Origin: an uncultured Oscillospiraceae bacterium
Lineage (GTDB): Bacteria > Bacillota > Clostridia > Oscillospirales > Ruminococcaceae
Direction of reading: 5' to 3'
Assembly (NCBI GenBank): GCA_910577565.1
Contig: CAJTNJ010000001.1
Coordinates: 1-64,000 of the forward strand
Length of the DNA: 64,000 nucleotides
Part shown: piece after piece, positions 16,838 through 24,650 of the stretch
Position numbering within the stretch: the stretch's first letter is position 1
Layout: every line of letters begins with the position of its first letter
Program-made: the position numbers and the translations under genes
Notes under the pieces: generated by a model
Told to the model about the DNA's origin: nothing
Seen by the model: only the letters and a program-made list of their open reading frames with translations
Databases searched by the model: none

Positions 16838-18688
16838 ATGTGCGGAATTGCGGGATTTTGTAATCCAAAAATAGATTATTTAAAAGAAAAAGCTTATTGG
16901 AAAGAAATTTTAGACAATATGAACAAGGTACAAAAACACAGAGGCCCAAACGGACAAGGCAAGTATATTTCAAATGGTTGTGGTCTTGCTCACGTGAGAC
17001 TGTCAATCATTGATCTAAAAACTGGAGACCAGCCAATAATCAAAAAGTTTTGCGACAAAAATTATACCATAATCTATAACGGTGAGATATATAACATGAT
17101 GGAATTGAAAAATGATCTAATGTCAAAGGGCATAAAATTCAACACCAAATCCGACACGGAAGTTATACTTATGGGGCACTTGGTCTATGGGTGCGATTTC
17201 GTTAAAAAGTTAAACGGAATATTTTCTTATGCAATTTGGGATGACAACAAAAAAATATTGTATTTATATAGAGACAGGCTTGGCATCAAACCTTTATTTT
17301 ATACGGTTTTTGATGGTACACTTATATTTTCATCGGAGATTAAAGGAATATTACAATATCCCGGATTTAAAGCAAAGTTGGACAAAGATGGACTTTGTGA
17401 AGTGTTTGGTCTTGGACCCGCTAAAAACTATGGCAAAGGTGTTTTTAAAGATATATTTGAAGTTCTGCCCGGTCATTTTCTAAAAATGTCAAGTGACGGC
17501 TTGAAACAATCAGTATATTGGAAGTTAAAAAGCAAATCTCACAAGGATTCGTTTGAAGAAACTGTAGATAAAACATCATATCTAATTTATGATTCAATAA
17601 AAAGGCAAATGATTTCTGACATACCGATTTGTACGTTTTTATCAGGTGGTGTTGACAGCAGTATTGTAACGTCAATTTGCGCAACAGAACTCCAAAAACA
17701 AGGTAAAAAGCTAAACACATTCTCATTTGATTTTGTAGGAAACAACATAAACTTTAAATCAAACGACTTCCAACCCTCTCAAGATAGGCCTTGGGTCGAA
17801 AAAATGACGAAGTTTTCAAAAACAAATCACATATATCTCGAATGCCAAAATGATGAACTTATCAAAAATCTCTATAGTGCGGTAGACGCTAAAGATCTAC
17901 CCTGCATGGCTGATGTTGAATCATCACTGTTATACTTTTGCTCAAAGGTAGTAAAACATAATAAAGTAACCCTAACAGGCGAATGTGCCGATGAAATATT
18001 CGGTGGATATCCATGGTTTCACAAACAAGAGATGTTTAAATCCCATACCTTCCCTTGGTCTATGGATCTATCGCCAAGAAAAGCACTTCTTTCGGATGAA
18101 ACAATTAATTCTTTACCAATAGATGATTATGTAAAAAATGCCTACCAAAGAACCATTGCCGAAACCCCTTTGCTTGACGGTGAAAATGCAACTGAAAAAA
18201 GGCGAAGAGAACTTTCATATTTAAACATTAGATGGTTTATGGCAACTCTTCTGGACAGAATGGATAGAACAAGCATGTATAGCGGTCTTGAAGCAAGGGT
18301 CCCCTTTGCTGACCACAGGATCATTGAATATATATGGAATGTACCTTGGGAAATGAAATGTCCAAATGGACTTGTAAAGGGACTTCTTAGAAAAGCAGCA
18401 GAAAAATATCTCCCTCATGAAATTTTATACCGTAAAAAAAGCCCTTACCCAAAAACATATAATCCAAATTATGCAAAATTGCTCGGCAACATGTTGTGCG
18501 AAATTGTATCAGACAAAAACTCGCCAATTTGCAATTTCATAGATGAATCTAAAGTGCATAGGTTTATTAAAAACCCCTCAGACTATAGCTCTCCTTGGTA
18601 TGGTCAGCTCATGGCCGGACCGCAAATGCTTGCTTATATGATTCAAATTAACTATTGGCTTAAAAAATATAATATCACCTTAGTTTAA
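16838..18688 (+). CDS. asnB: Asparagine synthetase (glutamine-hydrolysing)
   Basis: Makes asparagine from aspartate, glutamine and ATP. ATG 16838 puts the glutaminase nucleophile at Cys2 (MCGIAGF); the frame opens earlier at GTG 16829 but that would bury the catalytic Cys. The N-terminal glutaminase domain has KHRGPNGQG, RLSIIDL and YNGEIYN; the synthetase domain has the ATP pyrophosphatase loop LSGGVDSS near residue 268 and TGECADEIFGGYPWF. The 616-residue length is normal for the large AsnB type. It follows the dpaAB terminator and probably has its own promoter, which I could not assign. Confidence 0.95.
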   Translation: MCGIAGFCNPKIDYLKEKAYWKEILDNMNKVQKHRGPNGQGKYISNGCGLAHVRLSIIDLKTGDQPIIKKFCDKNYTIIYNGEIYNMMELKNDLMSKGIKFNTKSDTEVILMGHLVYGCDFVKKLNGIFSYAIWDDNKKILYLYRDRLGIKPLFYTVFDGTLIFSSEIKGILQYPGFKAKLDKDGLCEVFGLGPAKNYGKGVFKDIFEVLPGHFLKMSSDGLKQSVYWKLKSKSHKDSFEETVDKTSYLIYDSIKRQMISDIPICTFLSGGVDSSIVTSICATELQKQGKKLNTFSFDFVGNNINFKSNDFQPSQDRPWVEKMTKFSKTNHIYLECQNDELIKNLYSAVDAKDLPCMADVESSLLYFCSKVVKHNKVTLTGECADEIFGGYPWFHKQEMFKSHTFPWSMDLSPRKALLSDETINSLPIDDYVKNAYQRTIAETPLLDGENATEKRRRELSYLNIRWFMATLLDRMDRTSMYSGLEARVPFADHRIIEYIWNVPWEMKCPNGLVKGLLRKAAEKYLPHEILYRKKSPYPKTYNPNYAKLLGNMLCEIVSDKNSPICNFIDESKVHRFIKNPSDYSSPWYGQLMAGPQMLAYMIQINYWLKKYNITLV

Positions 18689-18783
18689 ATAATATATTTG
18701 ACACAAATTGATTTAAAAAGTAATAATTTGCCGATTTATTAAAAATATAATGAGCAGCAAATACCACGTTTGCCATCGAAGTA

Positions 18784-18888
18784 ATTTTCAAATGTAATAT
18801 TAATTATAATCGCTACCTTTTGCATTTGAAATGTTATGGCAACATTGGACAACAATTATATTTTTTCATATGACCATATTTGTCATAT
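18784..18888. other. Two inverted repeats in a convergent intergenic region
   Basis: ATTTTCAAATGTAA (18784-18797) pairs imperfectly with TTGCATTTGAAATG (18820-18833), and ATATGAC/GTCATAT (18868-18888) is a perfect 7-bp hairpin. They lie between the 3' ends of asnB and the SMR operon, so transcription termination is the likely role, but neither has a clear U-tract. Confidence 0.35.
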
Positions 18889-18948
18889 TGCTCGTTTGCG
18901 CTATTTTGGCATTATATATGCATTGATCATATTATATTTTTTAATTCA

Positions 18949-19284
18949 CTAAATATAATAGATGAATATTCCTATTAATATTAAAACGTTTCCAATTATT
19001 TTTTTTTTGGTAATTTGTTCATTTAAAATAAAATAACTAAATATCATAACAAATAGATAACCTAGAGATTCGATTAAAGGTCCATTTTTATAATCCATAC
19101 CGCCAAAAGCCACAATTGTGAGAATGGTCGATATAAAAAGCAATATATAACCTAAAATCACATATAAATTAAAGTATTCTTTAAATAAAGAAAGGTGGTT
19201 TTTGTTAGCGCTTATTTTTAAAAGTATCTGAGATATTGACGCTACAAAAACTGAACAAACCATAATTATAATGCTAACACTCAT
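18949..19284 (-). CDS. SMR/EamA-type four-helix membrane protein (ArnF-like)
   Basis: A 111-residue protein with four hydrophobic segments. ISQILLKIS in helix 1 and GPLIESLGYLFVMIFSYFILNEQITKKKIIGNVLILIGI at the C-terminus are typical of small multidrug resistance/EamA half-size proteins, the fold of the ArnE/ArnF aminoarabinose-lipid flippase and of small exporters. It overlaps the previous SMR gene by 11 bases, pointing to a heterodimer. In this operon a role in flipping a polyprenyl-phosphate sugar is more likely than drug efflux; that is inference from context. Last gene of the five-gene operon. Confidence 0.65.
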   Translation of the reverse strand: MSVSIIIMVCSVFVASISQILLKISANKNHLSLFKEYFNLYVILGYILLFISTILTIVAFGGMDYKNGPLIESLGYLFVMIFSYFILNEQITKKKIIGNVLILIGIFIYYI

Positions 19285-19633
19285 CAGAATTCACCACTAA
19301 TGTTCCAATAATAACTACTATAACGCCCATTATGTTTTTTATTGTGACCGTCTCAGAAAAAAACAAAACAGACCAAACCAAAGACCATATTAACGCAATT
19401 GATCTATTGGCATAAGCAACTGAAATTTCAAATTTTTTAATTATTTGCTGCCATAAAATAGCATAAACAAAAAGAATGAAAAGTTCTATAAAATAAAAAA
19501 ATATAAAACCGCCTGACATAAAAGCATAACCAGATGCAAACTTAGCTGCAACGCTTGAAAGAGTATATATAACTACTATGGTCTGCAAAATGATTATAAA
19601 AACAAATCTTTTTCCAAGCAATTTATTAAACAT
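19274..19633 (-). CDS. SMR/EamA-type four-helix membrane protein (ArnE-like)
   Basis: A 119-residue protein with four membrane segments. Helix 3 has SVAYANRSIALIWSLVWSVLFFSETVTIKNIMGVIVVIIGTLVV, the usual SMR/EamA pattern. Its start overlaps the stop of the ATP-grasp gene by 8 bases, with GAGGGAATT upstream inside that gene. It pairs with the following SMR gene, as ArnE pairs with ArnF. Overlapping starts through this part of the operon suggest tight stoichiometric expression. Confidence 0.65.
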   Translation of the reverse strand: MFNKLLGKRFVFIIILQTIVVIYTLSSVAAKFASGYAFMSGGFIFFYFIELFILFVYAILWQQIIKKFEISVAYANRSIALIWSLVWSVLFFSETVTIKNIMGVIVVIIGTLVVNSDEC

Positions 19634-20771
19634 TAAGCAATTCCCTCATATCTTCTATATTATCACATTTAAGTATATAGTAACCATAGCGTGTGGAACT
19701 ATCTACCACACTTCTTGTACCTATTGTTTCAATACTGCTTACATAAACAATATTGTCCTCGTAATATTTTTTTATATCATAATATTTTAAAAGATCTTCT
19801 TGTGACAATATAAACTTTATGCATGCAATTTTAGGCTCTGATTTTACCGTGAAATCAGGTTTTTCCCCTATAGCACAGTCTATAACCATCTTTAAGTAGT
19901 CAATGCCTGTTGATAACTCAACAAGATGAGAACCTATACAATCCCCGCCCATCCTTGCACCAATTTCCATTAGCACCACTTCACCTTTATCAGTTACTCT
20001 AAATTCAGAATGCGACGCACCAACTTTTATTTTAAGTGTTGTAAGAGCTCTAAAAATTTGAGCTTCTGCTTTGTTCTTTTCTTCATCACTCAAATCGGAC
20101 GGTTCAATATGACCTGTTTCTATAAAATGCGGCGCCCCTGTGGTACTTTTTTGAGTAAAAGCCAAAACTCTGTGATTGCCGCAATAACTTATGCATTCAC
20201 AACTATACTCTTTGCCTTCAACAAAGCTTTCAATGATAGCTTTACCCTCAAATGATTGTTTCAAAGCCGCCGATATGGCTTTAGCAAGTTGGCACCCATC
20301 AATCACTTTGGTTATTCCTCTGCTTCCTGAGCGATCTGTTGGTTTGACTATTACCGGCAGTTCAAAAGCCGACATAATTTCATCTATATCTGTGCTTAAA
20401 TCAGCAATCATAAATTTCGGAACCAAAATACCGGCATTTTTCAAAGCCGATCTCATTTTATATTTATTTGTACAAAAAGCTGCACACTCTTGGCTATTTG
20501 CTGAAAGTCCAAGCTCATTTGCCACATAAGTAACTGCAATGGTTGTTAAATCTGATGCAATTGAAGTTATGGCATCAGGCTTTATCTCTTTGCATTTTTT
20601 TAATATTTTCTCTTTTTCCGTCACACTAATTGGGTAAAAATAGTCAGCAACCCTTTCACCAGCATCACCGTTTTTCCATGCAAAAACATGTGTTTTAAAA
20701 CCTAAATCTTTAGCTTTTTTTATAAGTGGAACTGCAAAATCATTAGCACCAAGTATTGCTATATTTTTCAT
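19626..20771 (-). CDS. ATP-grasp family ligase
   Basis: A 381-residue ATP-grasp enzyme. It has an N-terminal Rossmann-like domain (NIAILGANDFAVPLIKKAKDLG), then the ATP-binding domain with PVIVKPTDRSGSRGITKV (P-loop-like lid), AIIESFVEGKEYSCE, and the metal-binding HSEFRVTDKGEVVLMEIGARMGGD. The family joins a carboxylate to an amine or similar nucleophile through an acyl phosphate. Its substrate cannot be read from sequence. Standing directly after a sugar aminotransferase and before two SMR proteins, an attractive guess is that it attaches an amino acid or other acid to the new sugar amine. Relatives include D-Ala ligase-like and biotin-carboxylase-like enzymes. Confidence 0.75.
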   Translation of the reverse strand: MKNIAILGANDFAVPLIKKAKDLGFKTHVFAWKNGDAGERVADYFYPISVTEKEKILKKCKEIKPDAITSIASDLTTIAVTYVANELGLSANSQECAAFCTNKYKMRSALKNAGILVPKFMIADLSTDIDEIMSAFELPVIVKPTDRSGSRGITKVIDGCQLAKAISAALKQSFEGKAIIESFVEGKEYSCECISYCGNHRVLAFTQKSTTGAPHFIETGHIEPSDLSDEEKNKAEAQIFRALTTLKIKVGASHSEFRVTDKGEVVLMEIGARMGGDCIGSHLVELSTGIDYLKMVIDCAIGEKPDFTVKSEPKIACIKFILSQEDLLKYYDIKKYYEDNIVYVSSIETIGTRSVVDSSTRYGYYILKCDNIEDMRELLNV

Positions 20772-20780
20772 ATTAACACC

Positions 20781-21917
20781 CTAACAATATACCTTGTAGA
20801 ATTTTTTTATTAAGTCTATGACCATATTTTGATCGGACTCACTTAGTTTATAATAAAGAGGTAGCCTAAGTAATCTCTCACTTTCTTTTGTGGTAAACTC
20901 ATCTTTCCCGCTAAACCTTGAAATGCTTTTACCATAATCAGAGATATGTAATGGAATATAATGGAACACTGCCTGAACACCCCTGTTTTTAAGAAATGAT
21001 ATTAAATAAGATCTTTCTTCCAAATTTTTTGTTTTTATATAAAACATATGCGCATTATGTATACATCCTTCAGGTACAACAGGTAAATCTATATATCCGT
21101 TTTTAGATAAGTTATCAAGTTCGCTATAATAGTTATTCCAAATTTTTATTCTATTTTTATTTATTTCATCAGCGATCTCTAATTGAGCCAACAGATAAGC
21201 GGCATTTATATCACTTGGAAGATAAGACGAACCCATATCAACCCATGTGTATTTATCAATTTGACCTCTAAAGAACTTACTTCTGTTAGTACCCTTTTCT
21301 CTGATTATTTCTGCTTTTTCAGTAAGTTCAGGGTCTTTAACAACAATTGCTCCGCCTTCTCCCATGCTGTAATTTTTTGTTTCGTGAAAACTATAACATC
21401 CAAAATCGCCTATTGTACCAAGCGCTTTGCCACGATAGGTAGACATGACGCTTTGTGCCGCATCTTCAATTAACAATAAATTATGTTTTTTTGCTATGTA
21501 AGCTATTGTATACATTTCACAACTGACCCCTGCATAATGAACTACAACTATTGCCTTTGTTTTTGAAGTAATTGCCTGTTCAATAAGGTTTTCATCTATA
21601 TTCATTGTGTCTGGTCTAATGTCAACAAAAACAATCTTTGCTCCTCTTAAGACAAAGGCATTTGCCGTTGAAACAAATGTATATGATGGCATAATAACCT
21701 CGTCTCCAGGTTTTATATCGGATAAAATAGCAGCCATCTCAAGCGCGTGAGTACATGATGTTGTCAAAAGCGCTGACTGAGCATTAAACTTATTTTTAAG
21801 CCAACAATTGCAAGCTTTTGTAAACTCTCCATCGCCTGAAATTTTTTTGTTTTTTATTGCTTTTTCAATATAAATAAGCTCATTGCCAACACTTGGAGGT
21901 ATATTAAAATCTATCAT
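20781..21917 (-). CDS. wecE: Sugar-nucleotide 4-aminotransferase, WecE/RffA-like
   Basis: A PLP-dependent DegT/DnrJ/EryC1-family aminotransferase of 378 residues. It closely follows WecE/RffA: KKISGDGEFTKAC, TTSCTHALEMAAIL, PGDEVIMPSYTFVSTANAFVLRGA, VHYAGVSCEM, the PLP lysine Lys181 in FHETKNYSMGEGGA, IREKGTNRSKFFRG and VDMGSSYLPSDI. WecE converts dTDP-4-keto-6-deoxyglucose to dTDP-4-amino-4,6-dideoxygalactose (Fuc4N). The genes for the upstream dTDP-sugar (rmlA, rmlB) are not in the window. It lies 10 bases before the ATP-grasp gene. Confidence 0.88.
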   Translation of the reverse strand: MIDFNIPPSVGNELIYIEKAIKNKKISGDGEFTKACNCWLKNKFNAQSALLTTSCTHALEMAAILSDIKPGDEVIMPSYTFVSTANAFVLRGAKIVFVDIRPDTMNIDENLIEQAITSKTKAIVVVHYAGVSCEMYTIAYIAKKHNLLLIEDAAQSVMSTYRGKALGTIGDFGCYSFHETKNYSMGEGGAIVVKDPELTEKAEIIREKGTNRSKFFRGQIDKYTWVDMGSSYLPSDINAAYLLAQLEIADEINKNRIKIWNNYYSELDNLSKNGYIDLPVVPEGCIHNAHMFYIKTKNLEERSYLISFLKNRGVQAVFHYIPLHISDYGKSISRFSGKDEFTTKESERLLRLPLYYKLSESDQNMVIDLIKKFYKVYC

Positions 21918-21941
21918 AAATTCACCCTGCCTAATATATTT

Positions 21942-23291
21942 TTATTTATTATATTGCGGAATTAATATAAAAATCAAACAATAAATTGGACTAAGCGCAT
22001 AAAATGTACCGATTAAAGTAAGTATAATCTTTTTAAGCCGTGTGGTTTTTACTATTTTATTCATCAATTGCTTTAACCCTATAACCAAAAAATACATAAG
22101 CGGGATTATAAGTGGCGCCAAATATCTTCCTTGAGGTTGAAAATCACTATAATAAGAATAATGTAAAGATAAAATGATAGGTATTAAAAAAGCAATAAAC
22201 ATAGTAATATTAAAATATTTAGAGACAATATGTTTTTTGTTTTTAAAAAGTTTTCTTTTTGAAATAACATTCCATATTAACCCAACAACAAATAATAAAA
22301 AGAAAACAAAATAAACAATATAAATCCAATAAGGAGTTATTTTAATTTTCATATATCCAAAAAGACCTATAAAACTAAAATATACCATTGGAGCCCAGCA
22401 TGAGTGAATTATAAAACTATAAAAAGGTATTCCTTGTTTTGCTAAAGTTATTCTGGCAGATGGTTTAAGATCGGCTCTCGCATACATCTCTGCATAATGA
22501 TCAGATGTTTCAATTCCAATTATATCCCCATTATATAATATGGCATTTCTTATAAACCACCAAAGCACCAAACCAAAAACAATGCTTGTTATAAGTAATA
22601 GTTTATTTCTAAAATCTTTGAAGTTATAATCTTTTTTAAACAAGTGAAAATATGATACAAAAAACAAAAATATGCTGCAAAGTATATATCCATATGCATT
22701 AAAATAAGAAAGAATACAAACAGAAATACCTATTGCCAATAGGACACAATATCTAAAATCCCATTTTGTTTTTAAACCTCGAATCCAGGCATATATAATC
22801 ATTGCCGATGAAAGTACCGACATGCTGTCACAATTTATATAAGAAAATAAAAAAACAGTTCCTGGTAATAATACGCAAAATATGACAAATAGCCAGCGAT
22901 AATATTTTGTAAATAAATTTTGTGAAATTTTTATGCAATAATAAGAAATAAAAACGCCACATAATACGCTTACCATGCGAGCTGCTATAACATAAATATT
23001 AATATCCATGCTAAAAAAACTCGAGATTTTCACAAATAAAGCGCCTATAATATAAGGCAAGTATGGTGTAAATCCATAAGACAAACCCCATATTGGGCTT
23101 CTAATTTCCGGATCGCCGCCATGAGGCAAACTTCCATGTCTAAATATATAATTCACAATCTGAAAATGCATTTCTTCATCAGGTGCGTCATTATATGGTA
23201 TGACTATTGCATAAACAAGACAAATTGCAAATATGAATAACAAAAAACAAGTCACATATATTCGCTGTCTATAAAACTTAATTTTTAACAT
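21942..23291 (-). CDS. GT-C fold membrane glycosyltransferase (DUF2142/ArnT-like)
   Basis: About 449 residues with 10 or more membrane segments. After the first helix comes a short external loop PYNDAPDEEMHFQIVNYI, with acidic residues where GT-C enzymes place the catalytic Asp; the P(N)DxPDEexHF pattern resembles DUF2142 and PMT/ArnT-like proteins. Such enzymes take a sugar from a polyprenyl-phosphate donor outside the membrane and attach it to a surface acceptor. It heads the minus-strand operon, 25 bases before wecE, divergent from the GtrB-like gene that could make its donor. ATG 23291 has AAGGTGG upstream; the frame also opens at GTG 23300. Confidence 0.7.
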   Translation of the reverse strand: MLKIKFYRQRIYVTCFLLFIFAICLVYAIVIPYNDAPDEEMHFQIVNYIFRHGSLPHGGDPEIRSPIWGLSYGFTPYLPYIIGALFVKISSFFSMDINIYVIAARMVSVLCGVFISYYCIKISQNLFTKYYRWLFVIFCVLLPGTVFLFSYINCDSMSVLSSAMIIYAWIRGLKTKWDFRYCVLLAIGISVCILSYFNAYGYILCSIFLFFVSYFHLFKKDYNFKDFRNKLLLITSIVFGLVLWWFIRNAILYNGDIIGIETSDHYAEMYARADLKPSARITLAKQGIPFYSFIIHSCWAPMVYFSFIGLFGYMKIKITPYWIYIVYFVFFLLFVVGLIWNVISKRKLFKNKKHIVSKYFNITMFIAFLIPIILSLHYSYYSDFQPQGRYLAPLIIPLMYFLVIGLKQLMNKIVKTTRLKKIILTLIGTFYALSPIYCLIFILIPQYNK

Positions 23292-23486
23292 ATAATCCAC
23301 CTTTTAAAATTTGTTTGATTATATTATAACCAAAACAAATTCTCATCTTAATATAAAAAACAATAAAAAATTTATAAAGCCAATATCGCGATTTAAAAAT
23401 ATATTTATAAATTTAAAATAAATAACGTTTAAATTATATCAATAAATTATTATATAATCAAGAAAAAAGTGGTTTTAAAAATAAGT

Positions 23487-23515
23487 TTGTAGCAATAGAT
23501 AATTTATGTTACAAT
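23487..23515 (+). promoter_or_regulatory. Probable sigma-A promoter of the GT2 gene
   Basis: TTGTAG (23487-23492) and TACAAT (23510-23515) with exactly 17 bases between, about 42 bases before the ATG. It lies in the divergent gap between the GT2 gene and the minus-strand amino-sugar operon, whose own promoter I could not assign. Confidence 0.5.
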
Positions 23516-23557
23516 ACATATGTTTTAATATGTTTAATTGAAAGGACAAATAAAAAT

Positions 23558-24514
23558 ATGCATATAAATAAGTTATCAATAGTAATTCCTGTCTACTATA
23601 ATGAAGGAGAATTGCTCCCACTATATTCGGATTTAAAAGAAAAAACGCTTGACAAATTAAACTGCGACTATGAAATAGTAATGGTGGATGACGGTTCTAA
23701 AGATAATTCTTACTTCGAAATGTGCTCACTAGCTAAGATAGACCCAAAAATAAAATTGTTAAAACTGTCAAGAAACTTCGGAGAACACGCTGCTACTTTG
23801 GCGGGCCTTGCAAAATGCACGGGTGATTGTGCGGTGAGAAAAGCTGCAGACTTACAAGAACCTTCAGAGTTAATTTTAGATCTTATAGAAAAATATGAAG
23901 AAGGCCACAACATTGTTTTGGCTAACAGAGAGGGGCGAGATGAACCTATTACACAAAAATTTTTTTCATCAATATATAATTGCTTAATGAGAAAGTTTGC
24001 TCTTGAAAACATGCCTAAAGGTGGTTTTGATAGCTACCTTATCAACAGACAAGTTATTGATTTGATCGTATCAATGAATGAAAAAAACACACCGGTAACC
24101 GAACAAATCTTATGGTGCGGTTTTGACCCAGTATCTGTTGGATATATACGTCAAAAGCGCAAAATTGGAAAGTCTCACTGGACTTTATCTAAAAAAATAA
24201 AACTGTCTCTAGACTCTATGTTAGGATTTTCTTATGTCCCAATAAGATTTATATTTGGAATTGGCATATTGTCATTTTTATGCTCATTAATATGGATTTT
24301 TATTGTGTTTATATTTAAATTGATAGGCAAAATAGATGTTGACGGATATACTTCAATTGTAATGCTGTTGTTGCTTTCGTTTGGTATAATAATGCTATCT
24401 CTCGGGATATTGGGAGAATATGTCTGGAGAATGTTTGACGCTATTCGCAACAGACCACCTTATATTATTAACAAAAAACCACAAGATTCAGAAAATACAA
24501 ACAACAAAAAATAA
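23558..24514 (+). CDS. Polyprenyl-phosphate glycosyltransferase, GT2 (GtrB/ArnC-like)
   Basis: A 318-residue GT2 enzyme with an N-terminal GT-A domain (LSIVIPVYYNEGELL, VMVDDGSKDNS, LKLSRNFGEHAATLAGLAKCTGD) and two C-terminal membrane helices (about 225-285) ending in LGILGEYVWRMFDAIRNRPPY, as in GtrB, ArnC and DPM synthases. These move a sugar from a nucleotide to undecaprenyl phosphate. The segment usually DADLQxPPE reads KAADLQEPSE, so the first Asp is Ala; I have a recollection of this variant in a clostridial subfamily but cannot verify it here. KIGKSHWTLSKKIKL is the conserved interface region. Divergent from the amino-sugar operon. Confidence 0.85.
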   Translation: MHINKLSIVIPVYYNEGELLPLYSDLKEKTLDKLNCDYEIVMVDDGSKDNSYFEMCSLAKIDPKIKLLKLSRNFGEHAATLAGLAKCTGDCAVRKAADLQEPSELILDLIEKYEEGHNIVLANREGRDEPITQKFFSSIYNCLMRKFALENMPKGGFDSYLINRQVIDLIVSMNEKNTPVTEQILWCGFDPVSVGYIRQKRKIGKSHWTLSKKIKLSLDSMLGFSYVPIRFIFGIGILSFLCSLIWIFIVFIFKLIGKIDVDGYTSIVMLLLLSFGIIMLSLGILGEYVWRMFDAIRNRPPYIINKKPQDSENTNNKK

Positions 24515-24602
24515 AAACTAATATTAAAAACCTTTATTTTTTATTTATTATCTTTTTTCTGATAAAAAGAAAAACCTAAAAACTTTCAATTTTTATCGAA
24601 TA

Positions 24603-24641
24603 AACCTACTAATTTGCATTAGTAATAACATAAATTAGGTT
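24603..24641. other. Hairpin between convergent glycosyltransferase and Wzy-like genes
   Basis: ACTAAT-TTGC-ATTAGT (24608-24623) is a perfect small hairpin nested in a larger repeat AACCTA/TAGGTT. It lies between two convergent 3' ends and probably contributes to termination, but has no clear T-run. Confidence 0.3.
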
Positions 24642-24650
24642 GGTTAAATT

